Source: Variovorax paradoxus B4 (lineage in GTDB: Bacteria; Pseudomonadota; Gammaproteobacteria; Burkholderiales; Burkholderiaceae_C). From it: a stretch of 64,000 nucleotides of DNA. The stretch is taken from positions 3,534,001 to 3,598,000 of the forward strand of contig NC_022247.1 in NCBI RefSeq assembly GCF_000463015.1. The letters run 5' to 3'. The notes under the pieces are model-generated. The model made no database searches. It saw only the letters and a list, made by a program, of their open reading frames with translations, and had not been told where the DNA came from. The position numbers were made by a program, and so were the translations under genes. Positions 8,681-17,435 of the stretch are shown piece after piece (positions within the stretch are counted from its first letter, which is position 1; the number at the start of each line of letters is the position of its first letter).

Positions 8681-9090
8681 ACGGTCTCCTCGAATGTTTC
8701 TTCATGAAGGCACGGCGGACTCGCCAGCCGCACCGGTCGTCCGGCGGCGTCCACCGCCACCATCTCGAATTCGCCGTCGAGCACGCGCGTGAGCGCCTCG
8801 GTGGCCACGTCCTGCACGCTGCCGGCCACGCGCACGGTGAGCGAGCTGCGGCCCACGCGCGAGACCTGCGTGTCGAGCACGAGCGTGCTGCCCAGCCGCA
8901 CCGGTGCATGGAACAGCACCTCGCCGCAGCGCGCCATCACCACGTCGCTGCGCGCGAAGCTGCGGCCCGACAGGAACGCCGCCTTCGACAGCAGCTGCAG
9001 CGCCTGACCGCCGAACAAGGTGCCGTAGTGGTTGGTGTGTTCCGGAAACACCACCTCGATCAACCGGACAGTGCCGCGTGCGTTTTGCAT
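8677..9090 (-). CDS. Acyl-CoA thioesterase, hotdog fold
   Basis: 137 residues. [20 protein letters not shown] near the start is the classic YciA/acyl-CoA hydrolase hotdog motif; the Asn/Asp and Gly of the NHYGTLFGG segment form the catalytic site. Start set at 9090 ([18 protein letters not shown]) because the family begins there. An open frame extends another 41 codons upstream through the operator region and is not credible as coding. First gene of the prp operon, coupled to prpC. It could release CoA from propionyl- or methylcitryl-type thioesters when they accumulate, which is inference. Confidence 0.85.
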   Translation of the reverse strand: MQNARGTVRLIEVVFPEHTNHYGTLFGGQALQLLSKAAFLSGRSFARSDVVMARCGEVLFHAPVRLGSTLVLDTQVSRVGRSSLTVRVAGSVQDVATEALTRVLDGEFEMVAVDAAGRPVRLASPPCLHEETFEETV

Positions 9091-9091
9091 G

Positions 9092-9184
9092 ATTCGCAAT
9101 TTACGCAACATCGCGCCCATAATGAAGACCTGAATTGGCGAATGATTGCAAACGGATCGCTCGCGATTTGCGAATTTTGCGAAT
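9092..9184. promoter_or_regulatory. Divergent prp/regulator control region with three operator-like repeats
   Basis: Three related 17-18 bp elements occupy the 106-base gap. ATTCGCAATTTACGCAA is at 9092-9108. A weaker TTGGCGAATGATTGCAAA is at 9135-9152. TTTGCGAATTTTGCGAAT is at 9167-9184. The first is an inverted copy of the third. The TTTGC(G/A)AA core resembles the TTTGCAAA-type sites of actinobacterial RamB/PrpR regulators, which fits the regulator encoded immediately to the right. Confidence 0.65.
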
Positions 9185-9196
9185 AACGGATCAACG

Positions 9197-10708
9197 ATGA
9201 AGAAGACCTTCATGGGCGTGCGGCTGCGAAGCCTGCGCGAAGAGCGCGGCCTGAGCCAGCTCGCGCTCGCACAACAGCTCGGCCTGTCGCCCAGCTACCT
9301 GAACCAGATCGAGCAGAACCAGCGGCCGCTCACCGTGCCGGTGCTGCTGCGCCTGCATGCCACGCTGGGCGTCGATATCCAGTCCTTCTCGGAAGACGAA
9401 GAGGCGCGCCTCGTTGCCAGCCTGCGCGAGGCGCTGGCCGACAACCCGGGCGGCGATGCCGTCGCGCTCGCCGAGCTGCGCGAAGTGGCCACGCAGATGC
9501 CGGCCGTGGGCCGCGCGCTGGTGGCGCTGCACCAGCGGCACCGCGATGCCATGGAGCGGCTCGAAGCGCTGGCGGCCGAGCTCGGCGACGGCCGCGGTGA
9601 TCTCGCACGCATGCCGCAGGCGCGGCCGATGCCTTTCGAGGAGGTGCGCGACTTCTTCTTTGCACACCAGAACCACATCGCCCCGCTCGACGACGCCGCC
9701 GAGGCCTTCTCCGCGCAATGGCGGCTGCGCGAAGGCAATCCGGGCGACCGGCTCGCGCATCGCCTGCTCGAAGCGCACGCCGTGCAAGTGATTCCGGCGG
9801 AAGACGATGAGGGCGGCGCGCAACGCCGCTACGACCCGGCCACGCGCGTGCTGCGGCTCTCGCGCCATCTGGAGCCGGGCCAGCACGCGTTCCAGCTTGC
9901 GACGCAGCTCGCGTTCCTCGAACTCGGCGGCATGATCGACAAGCTCGTCGCCGAGGCACCGCTGTCGAGCGACACCGCGCGTTCACTGGCGCGCATCGGC
10001 CTGGCCAACTACTTCGCCGCCGCCCTGCTGCTGCCCTACGGCATCTTTCTTGAAGCGGCCGAGCAGTTGCGCTACGACATCGACCAGCTGGCGCGGCGCT
10101 TCGGCGTGGGCTTCGAGACCATCTGCCACCGCCTGAGCTCGCTGCAGCGGCCCGAGGCGCGCGGCGTTCCGTTCTTCCTGATTCGCGTCGACCGCGCGGG
10201 CAACATCTCGAAGCGGCAATCGGCCACGCACTTCCACTTCTCGAAGACAGGCGGCACCTGCCCGCTGTGGAACGTGTACGAAGCCTTCGCGCAGCCCGGC
10301 CGCGTGCTGACGCAGCACGCGCGCATGCCCGACGGCCGCGCCTACCTCTGGATCGCGCGCACGGTGTCGCACGGCTATCGGGGCTACGGCTCGCCCAACA
10401 AGACCTTCTCCATCGGCCTGGGCTGCGACATCAGCCATGCCACGCGGCTGGTCTATTCCAAGGGCATGGACCTGCGCGACCCCGACGTGCCGACCCCCAT
10501 CGGCGCAGGCTGCAAGGTGTGCGAGCGCGAAGCCTGCCCGCAGCGCGCTTTTCCGTTCGTGGGCCGGCCGCTCGATGTGGACGAGAACCAGAGCCGCTTC
10601 ATGCCCTATGCCGCGGCGCCCGACAGGTACGCCACCGCACGCACCGCCGTCAGGAACGCGGCCAGCCGCGCACCAGCGTCCGGATCGCCACGGCGCCGCT
10701 CCCCTTGA
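9197..10708 (+). CDS. XRE-family short-chain acyl-CoA responsive regulator (PrpR/RamB/ScfR-like)
   Basis: 503 residues. The N-terminal helix-turn-helix (about 6-62: RLRSLREERGLSQLALAQQL, PSYLNQIEQNQRP) is followed by an IrrE/ImmA-like middle region and the DUF2083 C-terminal domain. The C-terminal part has several cysteines, including GGTCPLW, GLGCDISHA and GCKVCEREACPQR. Related mycobacterial PrpR binds an iron-sulfur cluster and acyl-CoA, so these may be ligands. ATG 9197 is preferred over upstream codons inside the operator repeats. It is divergent from thioesterase-prpC-prpD and is the likely regulator of that operon. Its last 59 bases overlap the convergent gene ending at 10650. Confidence 0.88.
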   Translation: MKKTFMGVRLRSLREERGLSQLALAQQLGLSPSYLNQIEQNQRPLTVPVLLRLHATLGVDIQSFSEDEEARLVASLREALADNPGGDAVALAELREVATQMPAVGRALVALHQRHRDAMERLEALAAELGDGRGDLARMPQARPMPFEEVRDFFFAHQNHIAPLDDAAEAFSAQWRLREGNPGDRLAHRLLEAHAVQVIPAEDDEGGAQRRYDPATRVLRLSRHLEPGQHAFQLATQLAFLELGGMIDKLVAEAPLSSDTARSLARIGLANYFAAALLLPYGIFLEAAEQLRYDIDQLARRFGVGFETICHRLSSLQRPEARGVPFFLIRVDRAGNISKRQSATHFHFSKTGGTCPLWNVYEAFAQPGRVLTQHARMPDGRAYLWIARTVSHGYRGYGSPNKTFSIGLGCDISHATRLVYSKGMDLRDPDVPTPIGAGCKVCEREACPQRAFPFVGRPLDVDENQSRFMPYAAAPDRYATARTAVRNAASRAPASGSPRRRSP

Positions 10709-11540
10709 CCTCGGCGCGGTAGCTGCCCACCAGGGCTTCGCGCTCGGCCGCGGCCTGCGGGTCGTTGCGCCAGGCGAGCAAGGCGGCCACGTCCGCATCG
10801 GGCAGCGCCGCGAGCAGCGCCTGCGTGACCTGCCTTTCGAACTCGCGCGCCACCGTCAGCAGGTTGCGCGGGCGCGGCGAGGTGATGCCGCGCGACCACA
10901 GCGTGTCGACGGCCATGTCGAGCGTACGGTCCGGCAGCGAAGTGAACTGCCCGGCGTTGCCGCGCGCCAGTTGCTTGACGATGGAACTCAGCAGCAGCTG
11001 GCTGGAAAAGTCGACCTCGCGCGTGTCGGCCACGGCCATGCGCTCGAGCAGTTCCGTGCGTGCGGGATCGGCCGGCTTCGCGCGTTCGCGGTTGAAGAAC
11101 TCCTGCTTGCCCGCGTCGGCCATTGCGGCGTAGTCGGCACGCAGCTTCGAGAACCGGGCCACCGCGGCTTGCACCTGCGCACCCGGCGCCGCGCCGCCCT
11201 TGCCGGCAGCCGCCACTTCCTGCTGGATGGCGGCAACGGATGCGGCCACGTCGAAAGACCGCGCAGCGGCCGCATCCAGCGCCTGGAGCGCCTTGTCGGC
11301 AATGGCCTGGTCGGCAGGCTCCAGCAGCTGGCGCGCATCGCGCGACACGGCACCCGGCGCATAGGCTGCCTGGTAGCGCGCCTGCACGCCCTCGAATTGC
11401 AGCAGGGCCTGTGCACGGTCTTGCGCCCAGCCCATGGCCGGTGCGAACAACAGCGACAGCAGGAGAAGAAGGGACGCAGGAAAGAAGCGCCGCGAAGAAA
11501 CTGAAAAGGCAAGCATGGCGCCATTATTGGCGCCCTCCAT
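10650..11540 (-). CDS. Secreted protein of unknown function
   Basis: 296 residues. An Arg-Arg n-region and a leucine-rich core ([17 protein letters not shown]) form a Sec signal peptide ending near residue 40. The mature part is helical and Ala/Gln/Arg-rich, with no domain I recognise. Start 11540 is chosen because AGAGGGG lies 6 bases upstream. The alternative ATG at 11516 also starts a good signal peptide, but its nearest purine-rich site is 16 bases away. It lies 15 bases downstream of metE and may be read with it. The 3' end overlaps the convergent regulator gene by 59 bases. Confidence 0.65.
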   Translation of the reverse strand: MEGANNGAMLAFSVSSRRFFPASLLLLLSLLFAPAMGWAQDRAQALLQFEGVQARYQAAYAPGAVSRDARQLLEPADQAIADKALQALDAAAARSFDVAASVAAIQQEVAAAGKGGAAPGAQVQAAVARFSKLRADYAAMADAGKQEFFNRERAKPADPARTELLERMAVADTREVDFSSQLLLSSIVKQLARGNAGQFTSLPDRTLDMAVDTLWSRGITSPRPRNLLTVAREFERQVTQALLAALPDADVAALLAWRNDPQAAAEREALVGSYRAEVKGSGAVAIRTLVRGWPRS

Positions 11541-11555
11541 GACCGCCCCTCTGCT

Positions 11556-13901
11556 TCAGGCCGCCGCCAGTTCCTTGCGCAGCAGCTTCGCGGCCGCAAC
11601 CATGTTCGACAGCGCGGCCTCGGTCTCCGGCCAGCCGCGGGTCTTCAGGCCGCAATCAGGGTTGATCCACAGGTTCTCGAGCGGCACGACGCCGGCGGCC
11701 TTGCGCATCAGGCGCACGATCTCGTCCACCGAGGGCACGCGCGGCGTGTGGATGTCGTACACGCCGGGGCCGATCTCGTTCGGGTAGCGGAAGCCGCCGG
11801 CATTGTTCTCGCCACCGAAACCCCGCAACAGCTCCATGTCGGAGCGGCTGGTTTCGATGGTGATCACGTCGGCGTCCATGGCCGCGATCTCCGGCAGGAT
11901 GTCGTTGAACTCCGAATAGCACATGTGGGTGTGGATCTGCGTCTCGTCCCGCACGCCCGAGGCGCTGACGCGGAAGGCGCGCGTGGCCGACTTCAGGTAG
12001 GCCGGCCAGCCGGCGCGGCGCAGCGGCAGGCCTTCGCGGATCGCGGGCTCGTCGATCTGGATGATGCCGATGCCGGCGCCCTCGAGGTCCACCACCTCGT
12101 CGCGGATCGCCCAGGCGATCTGCTCGCAGGTGGTGCTGCGCGGCTGGTCGTTGCGCACGAAGGACCATTGCAGGATGGTGACGGGGCCGGTCAGCATGCC
12201 CTTCATCGGCAGCTTCGTGAGGCTCTGCGCATAGGCGGCCCATTCGACCGTCATCGGCGCGGGGCGCGCCACGTCGCCGAAGATGACCGGCGGCTTGACA
12301 CAGCGCGAGCCGTACGACTGCACCCAGCCGTTGGCGGTGAAGGCAAAGCCGTCGAGCTGTTCGCCGAAGTACTCGACCATGTCGTTGCGCTCGGCCTCGC
12401 CGTGCACCAGCACGTCGATGCCCAGTTCTTCCTGCTTGCGCACGGCCAGTGCGATTTCGGCGCGCATCTTCTCGCGGTAGCCTGTTGCATCGAGCTCGCC
12501 GCGCTTGAAGGCGGCGCGCGCGGCGCGGATCTCCGTGGTCTGCGGGAAAGAGCCGATGGTGGTGGTGGGCAGCGCGGGGAATGCGAAGCGCGCGCGCTGC
12601 ACCTGCTGCCGCTGGCCGAAGGAGGATGCGCGCCGGTCGTCGCCGGCCACGCTGCGTGCGAGCCGCAGCGCCACGTCGGCACGGTGCACGCGGTGGCTGC
12701 TGCGCCGTGCAGCCACCGCGGCGCGGACGGCCGCGAGCTCCTGGGCAACCGAGTCTTCGCCGCCGTCGAGCACGGCGCGCAATACACGCAGCTCGTCCAG
12801 CTTCTCGACGGCAAAGGCGAGCCAGGACTTGAGTTCCGCATCGAGCTTATCTTCCGCGGCCAGGCTGAACGGCACGTGCAGCAGCGAGCACGATGGCGCG
12901 ATCCAGAGCTCTCCGCGCTTCTTGTCGACCACCGGGCGCAGCGTGGCCAGCGCCGCGTCGGGGTCGGTGCGCCAGATGTTGCGGCCATCGACGATGCCGA
13001 CGGACAGCACCTTGTGCGCCGCGAGCCAGTCGGCCACGCCGGTCAGGTCTTGCGGCGCGCGCACGGCGTCCACGTGCAGGCCGGCCACCGGCAGCTGGCA
13101 GGCCAGGCGCAGGTTGTCCGACAGCGGAGAGAAGTACGTGGCCAGCAGCAGCTTGGGCGCGCTGCGGGCCAGTTGCCAGTACGCGCGCTCGAAGGCGTTG
13201 CGCCAGGCATCGGGCAGGTCGAGCCCGAGGATGGGCTCGTCGATCTGCACCCATTCCACGCCCTGCTGCTTGAGGCGGCTCAGCACCTGTTCATAGACGG
13301 GCAGCAGTGCATCGAGCAATGAGAAGCGGTCGAAGCCCGCCTGCTTCTCCTTGCCGAGGTACAGGAAGCTCAGCGGCCCCAGCAGCACGGCCTTGACCGC
13401 ATGGCCGGCCTGCTGCGCCTGCGCCACCTCGTCGAAGAGCCGCGTCGAGGCCAGCCTGAACTGCGTGGCCGCGGTGAACTCGGGCACGAGGTAGTGGTAG
13501 TTGGTGTCGAACCACTTGGTCATCTCCAGCGCGAAAGTTCCCTCTGCGCCGTGCTTGCAGCTGGCGTCGTGCACATGGCCAGCCTCGTCTTCCACGCCGC
13601 GCGCCATCTTGAAATAGCGCGACAGCTCGGGCTCGTCGCCCTTGAAGCCGAAGCGCTCCGGCTCGCAGCCGAGCAGCTGGATGTGGTTGGCCACGTGGTC
13701 GTAGCAGGCGAAGTCGCCAACGGTCACGTAGTCGAGCCCGGCATCGCGCTGGGCCTGCCAGTGGCGCTCGCGCAGCTGTTCGCCAACTTCTTCCAGCGCA
13801 GCGCGGTCGATCTCGCCGCGCCAGTGCTTTTCGAGGGCGAACTTGAGTTCCCGGTTGGCGCCCATGCGCGGAAAGCCGAGGATGTGGGTACGGGTGGTCA
13901 T
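11556..13901 (-). CDS. metE: Cobalamin-independent methionine synthase MetE
   Basis: 781 residues, slightly longer than E. coli MetE (753). It transfers a methyl group from 5-methyltetrahydropteroyl-triglutamate to homocysteine. Two related barrels are visible: the N-terminal one starting [20 protein letters not shown] and the catalytic one starting [12 protein letters not shown] near residue 440. Zinc/homocysteine residues are present in [10 protein letters not shown] (His, Cys) and [11 protein letters not shown] (Cys). Start 13901 is the family start; the frame extends 28 codons upstream over the MetR boxes and is rejected. Transcribed divergently from metR. Confidence 0.95.
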   Translation of the reverse strand: MTTRTHILGFPRMGANRELKFALEKHWRGEIDRAALEEVGEQLRERHWQAQRDAGLDYVTVGDFACYDHVANHIQLLGCEPERFGFKGDEPELSRYFKMARGVEDEAGHVHDASCKHGAEGTFALEMTKWFDTNYHYLVPEFTAATQFRLASTRLFDEVAQAQQAGHAVKAVLLGPLSFLYLGKEKQAGFDRFSLLDALLPVYEQVLSRLKQQGVEWVQIDEPILGLDLPDAWRNAFERAYWQLARSAPKLLLATYFSPLSDNLRLACQLPVAGLHVDAVRAPQDLTGVADWLAAHKVLSVGIVDGRNIWRTDPDAALATLRPVVDKKRGELWIAPSCSLLHVPFSLAAEDKLDAELKSWLAFAVEKLDELRVLRAVLDGGEDSVAQELAAVRAAVAARRSSHRVHRADVALRLARSVAGDDRRASSFGQRQQVQRARFAFPALPTTTIGSFPQTTEIRAARAAFKRGELDATGYREKMRAEIALAVRKQEELGIDVLVHGEAERNDMVEYFGEQLDGFAFTANGWVQSYGSRCVKPPVIFGDVARPAPMTVEWAAYAQSLTKLPMKGMLTGPVTILQWSFVRNDQPRSTTCEQIAWAIRDEVVDLEGAGIGIIQIDEPAIREGLPLRRAGWPAYLKSATRAFRVSASGVRDETQIHTHMCYSEFNDILPEIAAMDADVITIETSRSDMELLRGFGGENNAGGFRYPNEIGPGVYDIHTPRVPSVDEIVRLMRKAAGVVPLENLWINPDCGLKTRGWPETEAALSNMVAAAKLLRKELAAA

Positions 13902-13954
13902 TGCAGGTATTCCGGTCGCTGTATCTTGAGAATCCGCAATGGTCGGGCTTTGGG

Positions 13955-14003
13955 GAATATTATTCAAACGAAACCTTTTGCCCATTCACTTGAATAAAAT
14001 TCA
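13955..14003. promoter_or_regulatory. MetR boxes between metE and metR
   Basis: TGAATAAAATTCA at 13991-14003 is a perfect match to the MetR consensus TGAA-N5-TTCA and overlaps the metR start codon. A second copy, GGAATATTATTCA at 13955-13967, has one mismatch. Their centres are 36 bases apart in a 101-base divergent gap. They fit MetR activation of metE and autorepression of metR. No cobalamin or SAM riboswitch fits in this gap. Confidence 0.8.
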
Positions 14004-14929
14004 TGTCGCAATCGATCCTCGAGATACGCCACCTGCGCACGCTCATTGCGCTGCGCGACACCGGCAGCCTGGTGCGCGCGGCGCAGTTGCTGAACCTCAC
14101 GCAGTCGGCGCTGTCGCATCAGGTCAAGCTGCTCGAAGACCGCTACGGCGCGCAGCTCTTCGAGCGCAAGTCGGTGCCGCCGCAGTTCAGCACCACCGGG
14201 CTGCGGCTTTTGCAGCTGGCCGATACCGCGCTGCCGCTGGTGGAGGAGGCGGAGCGCGACGTGGCGCGGCTGGCGCTGGGCCGCAGCGGGCAGCTGCGCA
14301 TCGTGGTCGAGTGCCACACCTGCTTCGACTGGCTGATGCCGGCCATGGATGCCTTCCGCCAGCGCTGGCCCGAGATCGAGCTGGACATCGTCTCGGGCTT
14401 TCATCCCGACCCGATCGCGCTGGTGATGCAGAACCGCGCCGAGGTGGCCATCGTCTCCGAGCAGGACCCCGACGAGACCGTGGACTATCACGCGCTGTTC
14501 CGCTTCGAGATCGTGGCGCTGCTCGCCAACGACCATGCGCTGACGGCCAAGGCGCATCTCACGGCGCGCCACTTTGCCGACCAGACGCTGATCACCTACC
14601 CCGTGCCCGACGAGATGCTCGACATCGTGCGCCAGGTGCTGGCACCGGCCGGCGTGGAGCCCGCGCACCGTCGCACGACCGAGCTCACGGTGGCGATGCT
14701 GCAGCTGGTGGCCAGCGGCCGCGGCGTGGCCACCCTGCCGCTGTGGGCGGTGCAGAACTATCTGGACCGCGGCTATGTCACGGCGCGGCGCGTGGGCAGC
14801 AAGGGTCTGACGGGGTGGCTCTACATGGCCTGCACGCAGGGCACGTCCGGCCGGCCGTGGCTGGCCGACTTCGTGCGCATCACGCGCGAGAGCTGCTTCA
14901 AGAGCCTGCCCGGGATCGAGCTGCTTTGA
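14003..14929 (+). CDS. metR: LysR-type regulator MetR
   Basis: 308 residues. The N-terminal winged helix (about 6-66) contains IALRDTGSLVRAAQLLNLTQ and SALSHQVKLLEDRYGAQLF, followed by the LysR substrate-binding domain with the MetR-typical VVECHTCFDWLMPAMDAFR. Divergent from metE with matching operator boxes; homocysteine is the known co-inducer of MetR proteins. The ATG lies inside the upstream MetR box, suggesting autoregulation. Its 3' end overlaps the convergent LysR gene by 32 bases. Confidence 0.93.
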   Translation: MSQSILEIRHLRTLIALRDTGSLVRAAQLLNLTQSALSHQVKLLEDRYGAQLFERKSVPPQFSTTGLRLLQLADTALPLVEEAERDVARLALGRSGQLRIVVECHTCFDWLMPAMDAFRQRWPEIELDIVSGFHPDPIALVMQNRAEVAIVSEQDPDETVDYHALFRFEIVALLANDHALTAKAHLTARHFADQTLITYPVPDEMLDIVRQVLAPAGVEPAHRRTTELTVAMLQLVASGRGVATLPLWAVQNYLDRGYVTARRVGSKGLTGWLYMACTQGTSGRPWLADFVRITRESCFKSLPGIELL

Positions 14930-15842
14930 CCGGAGTCTTCTTGCGCGGCCTGGTGGTTTTTCTGCTGGCCTCGCCGACGATCCATTCGCGAAAGGCCGCG
15001 ACCTTGGGCCGGTCGCGGCTGTTCTCCGGACAGACGAGGTAGTAGGCAAAGTCTTCGAGCCAGCTCAGGTCCGAGAGCTGGACGAGCCGGCCCTCTGCCA
15101 GATCGTCGGCCACCACCGCGGCGGGCAGCAGGGCCGCGCCCTGCCCTGCGAGCACCGCCTTCAGCAGCAGGCCCGAATCGTCGAACGACAGGCCGCGGGC
15201 CGGGCCCGTGTCTTCGACGCCCTGCGCCTCGAACCACAGCTGCCAGGCCTTGCGCTCGGCATCGTTCACTCGCGGCCAGCGCGTGAGATCGGACGGCAAT
15301 GCAGGCCTGCCGAGCTGCCTGACCAGGGCCGGCGTTGCAACGGGAACGATCTCCACCGTCAGCACGCGCTGGCTGCTCAAGCCGGGATAGCGGCCGAGGC
15401 CATGGCGGATCGCGACGTCCACGCCGTCGCGCGAAAAAACGGCCAGTGCAGTGCTGCTCACCACCTGCAGATCGATGTCCGGATGTGCATCCTGGAAGCC
15501 CTTCAGGCGCGGCACCAGCCACGCGGATGCGAAGAACGGGGTGGCGCTCACCGTGAGGATGCCGGTCTCCGCGGGCACGGCGATGCGGCGCGTGGCGTCG
15601 CTGATCTGCCGGAAGGCATTGCGCACCGGCGGCAGGTAGGCCTGCCCCGCATCGGTAAGAAAGATGCCGCGGTTCGCGCGCCGGAAGAGCGGAATGCCCA
15701 GATGCAGCTCCAGCGACTTGATCAACTGGCTCACGGCACCGGCGGTGACGCACAGCTCGTCGGCCGCGTTCTTCACCGAGAGGTGACGGGCGGTCGCCTC
15801 GAAGGCGCGAAGGGCATTGAGCGGTGGAAGCCGATGTTCCAT
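14898..15842 (-). CDS. LysR regulator, GcvA-like
   Basis: 314 residues. The start RLPPLNALRAFEATARHLSV and the following DELCVTAGAVSQLIKSLE are typical of the GcvA/AmpR branch of LysR proteins. The effector domain begins near residue 92 (TGILTVSATPFFASAWLVPRL). The C-terminus is basic (RKTTRPRKKTPVKAARSR), an unusual tail. The gene is divergent from the MFS transporter at 16004 across a 161-base gap, so that transporter is the likely target. Its 3' end overlaps metR. Confidence 0.88.
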   Translation of the reverse strand: MEHRLPPLNALRAFEATARHLSVKNAADELCVTAGAVSQLIKSLELHLGIPLFRRANRGIFLTDAGQAYLPPVRNAFRQISDATRRIAVPAETGILTVSATPFFASAWLVPRLKGFQDAHPDIDLQVVSSTALAVFSRDGVDVAIRHGLGRYPGLSSQRVLTVEIVPVATPALVRQLGRPALPSDLTRWPRVNDAERKAWQLWFEAQGVEDTGPARGLSFDDSGLLLKAVLAGQGAALLPAAVVADDLAEGRLVQLSDLSWLEDFAYYLVCPENSRDRPKVAAFREWIVGEASRKTTRPRKKTPVKAARSRAGS

Positions 15843-16003
15843 GGTTTAGTTAATCTGATCTGATCGCCTCAGAAAACCTGGTTTGCGAGGCTGCACGGGA
15901 AAGAGGAGCATCCATACACCGGTGCAGGAGGAAGAACCACTCTTCTGCGCCGGAACTCATTCTCCATCCAATAGATATTCTGAGCAAACCCGGAGCCCCT
16001 CCA

Positions 16004-17296
16004 TTGACCCCCTCCTCCCATCCACCACCGCGCACACGCCTCTTTCGCGGCTGGTTCGTGGTTGCGGGCGCCTTCGCCGTGACCCTCGTGGGCTTCGGCA
16101 GCGCCTACACCTTCAGCGCGTTCCTTGAATCGCTGCAACGCGATTTCGGCGCCTCGCGCGGATCCGTATCGCTGGTGTTCTCGCTGGCGGGCTTTCTCTA
16201 CTTCGGGCTGGGCGTGGTCAGCGGCCCGCTCGCAGACCGGTGGGGTGCGCGGCGGCTGGCGGTCGCGGGCATGGTGCTGGTCGGCCTGGGCCTTGCCGCC
16301 GCGGGACAGGCCCGGAGCCTGAACCAGGTCTGCCTCGCCTACGGCGTGGGTGTCGGGCTCGGCGTCGGCGCGTCCTATGTGCCGGTGCTGGGCGCGGTGC
16401 AGCGCTGGTTCGTCAAGCGCCGCGGATTCGCCTCGGGGATGGCGGTGAGCGGCATCGGCGTGGGCACGCTGGTGATGCCGCCGCTGGCGTCGCTCCTCAT
16501 CGAGGCGCTGGGATGGCGCCACGCCTACCTGGCGCTGGGCGTGCTGGCCGTGGTGGTGGGTGCCGGCATGGCGCTGCTGATCGAGGACGATCCGCGCCAT
16601 CGCGGGCTCGGGCCCGACGGCGATCCGCCGCAGCCGCAAGCACCGTCAGCCGTGCCCGCAGGCTCCACGTTGCGGGACGCGATAAGGTCGCGCCGCTTCG
16701 CCGGGCTCTATGCGGCGTGCCTGATCAGTTCGTTCGGGCTGTTCGTTCCCTTCGTCCACCTGGTTCCCTACGCGCTCGACCACGGCCTGCCGCCCGGCTC
16801 GGCCGTGCTGCTGCTCGGGGCCATCGGCATCGGCAGCACCGCGGGGCGATTTTTCCTTGGCGGGCTGGCCGATCGGCTCGGCCGGCAACCGGCGCTGCCG
16901 CTGATGTCGGCCGGCATGGCGCTTTCGCTGGTGGTGTGGGCGGTGTCCAGCGGGTTCTGGGGGCTGGCCGCATTCGCTTTTGCCTACGGCGCGTTCTACG
17001 GCGGCTTCGTCGCGCTGCTGCCCGCGCTGGTCATGGACTGTTTCGGCGGCCGCAGCATCGGCGCGATCCTGGGCGTGCTGTACACCAGCGTGGCCTTCGG
17101 CACCCTGGTCGGCCCGAGCGCGGCGGGCTTTGCGTTCGACCTCAGTCGCAGCTACATGCTGCCGATCCTGGCCAGCATTGGTGCCAATCTCGTCGCGGCC
17201 GGGGTCCTGGTTGCCATGTCGAAGGCACGCACGGGGGCACGGCCGGGCCTGCGGGGTACAGTCGGGAATGAACCCACACACGCCCAGCGCCCCTAA
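16004..17296 (+). CDS. MFS transporter, monocarboxylate/oxalate-formate-like
   Basis: 430 residues with twelve predicted membrane helices. The loop motif GPLADRWGARRLA after helix 2 and its repeat GGLADRLGRQPAL in the second half mark the major facilitator superfamily. The FGSAYTFSAFLESLQRDFGASRGSVSLVFS start and NYL-like central region resemble OFA/MCT-type monocarboxylate carriers. Translation starts at TTG (16004) with GGAG 9 bases upstream; no ATG lies nearby in frame ahead of helix 1. The substrate is unknown. Divergent from the GcvA-like LysR, its likely regulator. Confidence 0.82.
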   Translation: MTPSSHPPPRTRLFRGWFVVAGAFAVTLVGFGSAYTFSAFLESLQRDFGASRGSVSLVFSLAGFLYFGLGVVSGPLADRWGARRLAVAGMVLVGLGLAAAGQARSLNQVCLAYGVGVGLGVGASYVPVLGAVQRWFVKRRGFASGMAVSGIGVGTLVMPPLASLLIEALGWRHAYLALGVLAVVVGAGMALLIEDDPRHRGLGPDGDPPQPQAPSAVPAGSTLRDAIRSRRFAGLYAACLISSFGLFVPFVHLVPYALDHGLPPGSAVLLLGAIGIGSTAGRFFLGGLADRLGRQPALPLMSAGMALSLVVWAVSSGFWGLAAFAFAYGAFYGGFVALLPALVMDCFGGRSIGAILGVLYTSVAFGTLVGPSAAGFAFDLSRSYMLPILASIGANLVAAGVLVAMSKARTGARPGLRGTVGNEPTHAQRP

Positions 17297-17423
17297 GCCG
17301 CCCGAAACGGCTCCCGTCGAGATCACGGAGACGCAGGCATTCACGCGCGCGTGGGTGGTGTTCCTGCTGCTGTTCCTGGGCGTGCTGGGCCTTCTGTGGG
17401 CCAACGACGCCTTGTTCGGCTAG
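17268..17423 (+). CDS. Small single-pass membrane protein
   Basis: 51 residues: a Pro-rich N-terminus, then an acidic stretch, then one hydrophobic helix (AWVVFLLLFLGVLGLLWA) near the C-terminus. The ATG at 17268 overlaps the 3' end of the MFS gene by 29 bases in another frame. GTCGGGA gives only a weak ribosome site. Overlap with the transporter and the well-formed helix support a real gene, but the function is unknown. Confidence 0.55.
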   Translation: MNPHTPSAPKPPETAPVEITETQAFTRAWVVFLLLFLGVLGLLWANDALFG

Positions 17424-17435
17424 AAGTCTGGGAGG

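Noticed and set aside
11518..11536. GGCGCC palindrome near the secreted-protein start as a terminator for metE
   Set aside because: No T-run, and it lies inside the likely coding start of the next gene.
15843..16003. Possible LysR operator in the GcvA-like/MFS gap
   Set aside because: Only a short TCTGATCTGATC direct repeat is visible; no convincing dyad to report as a site.
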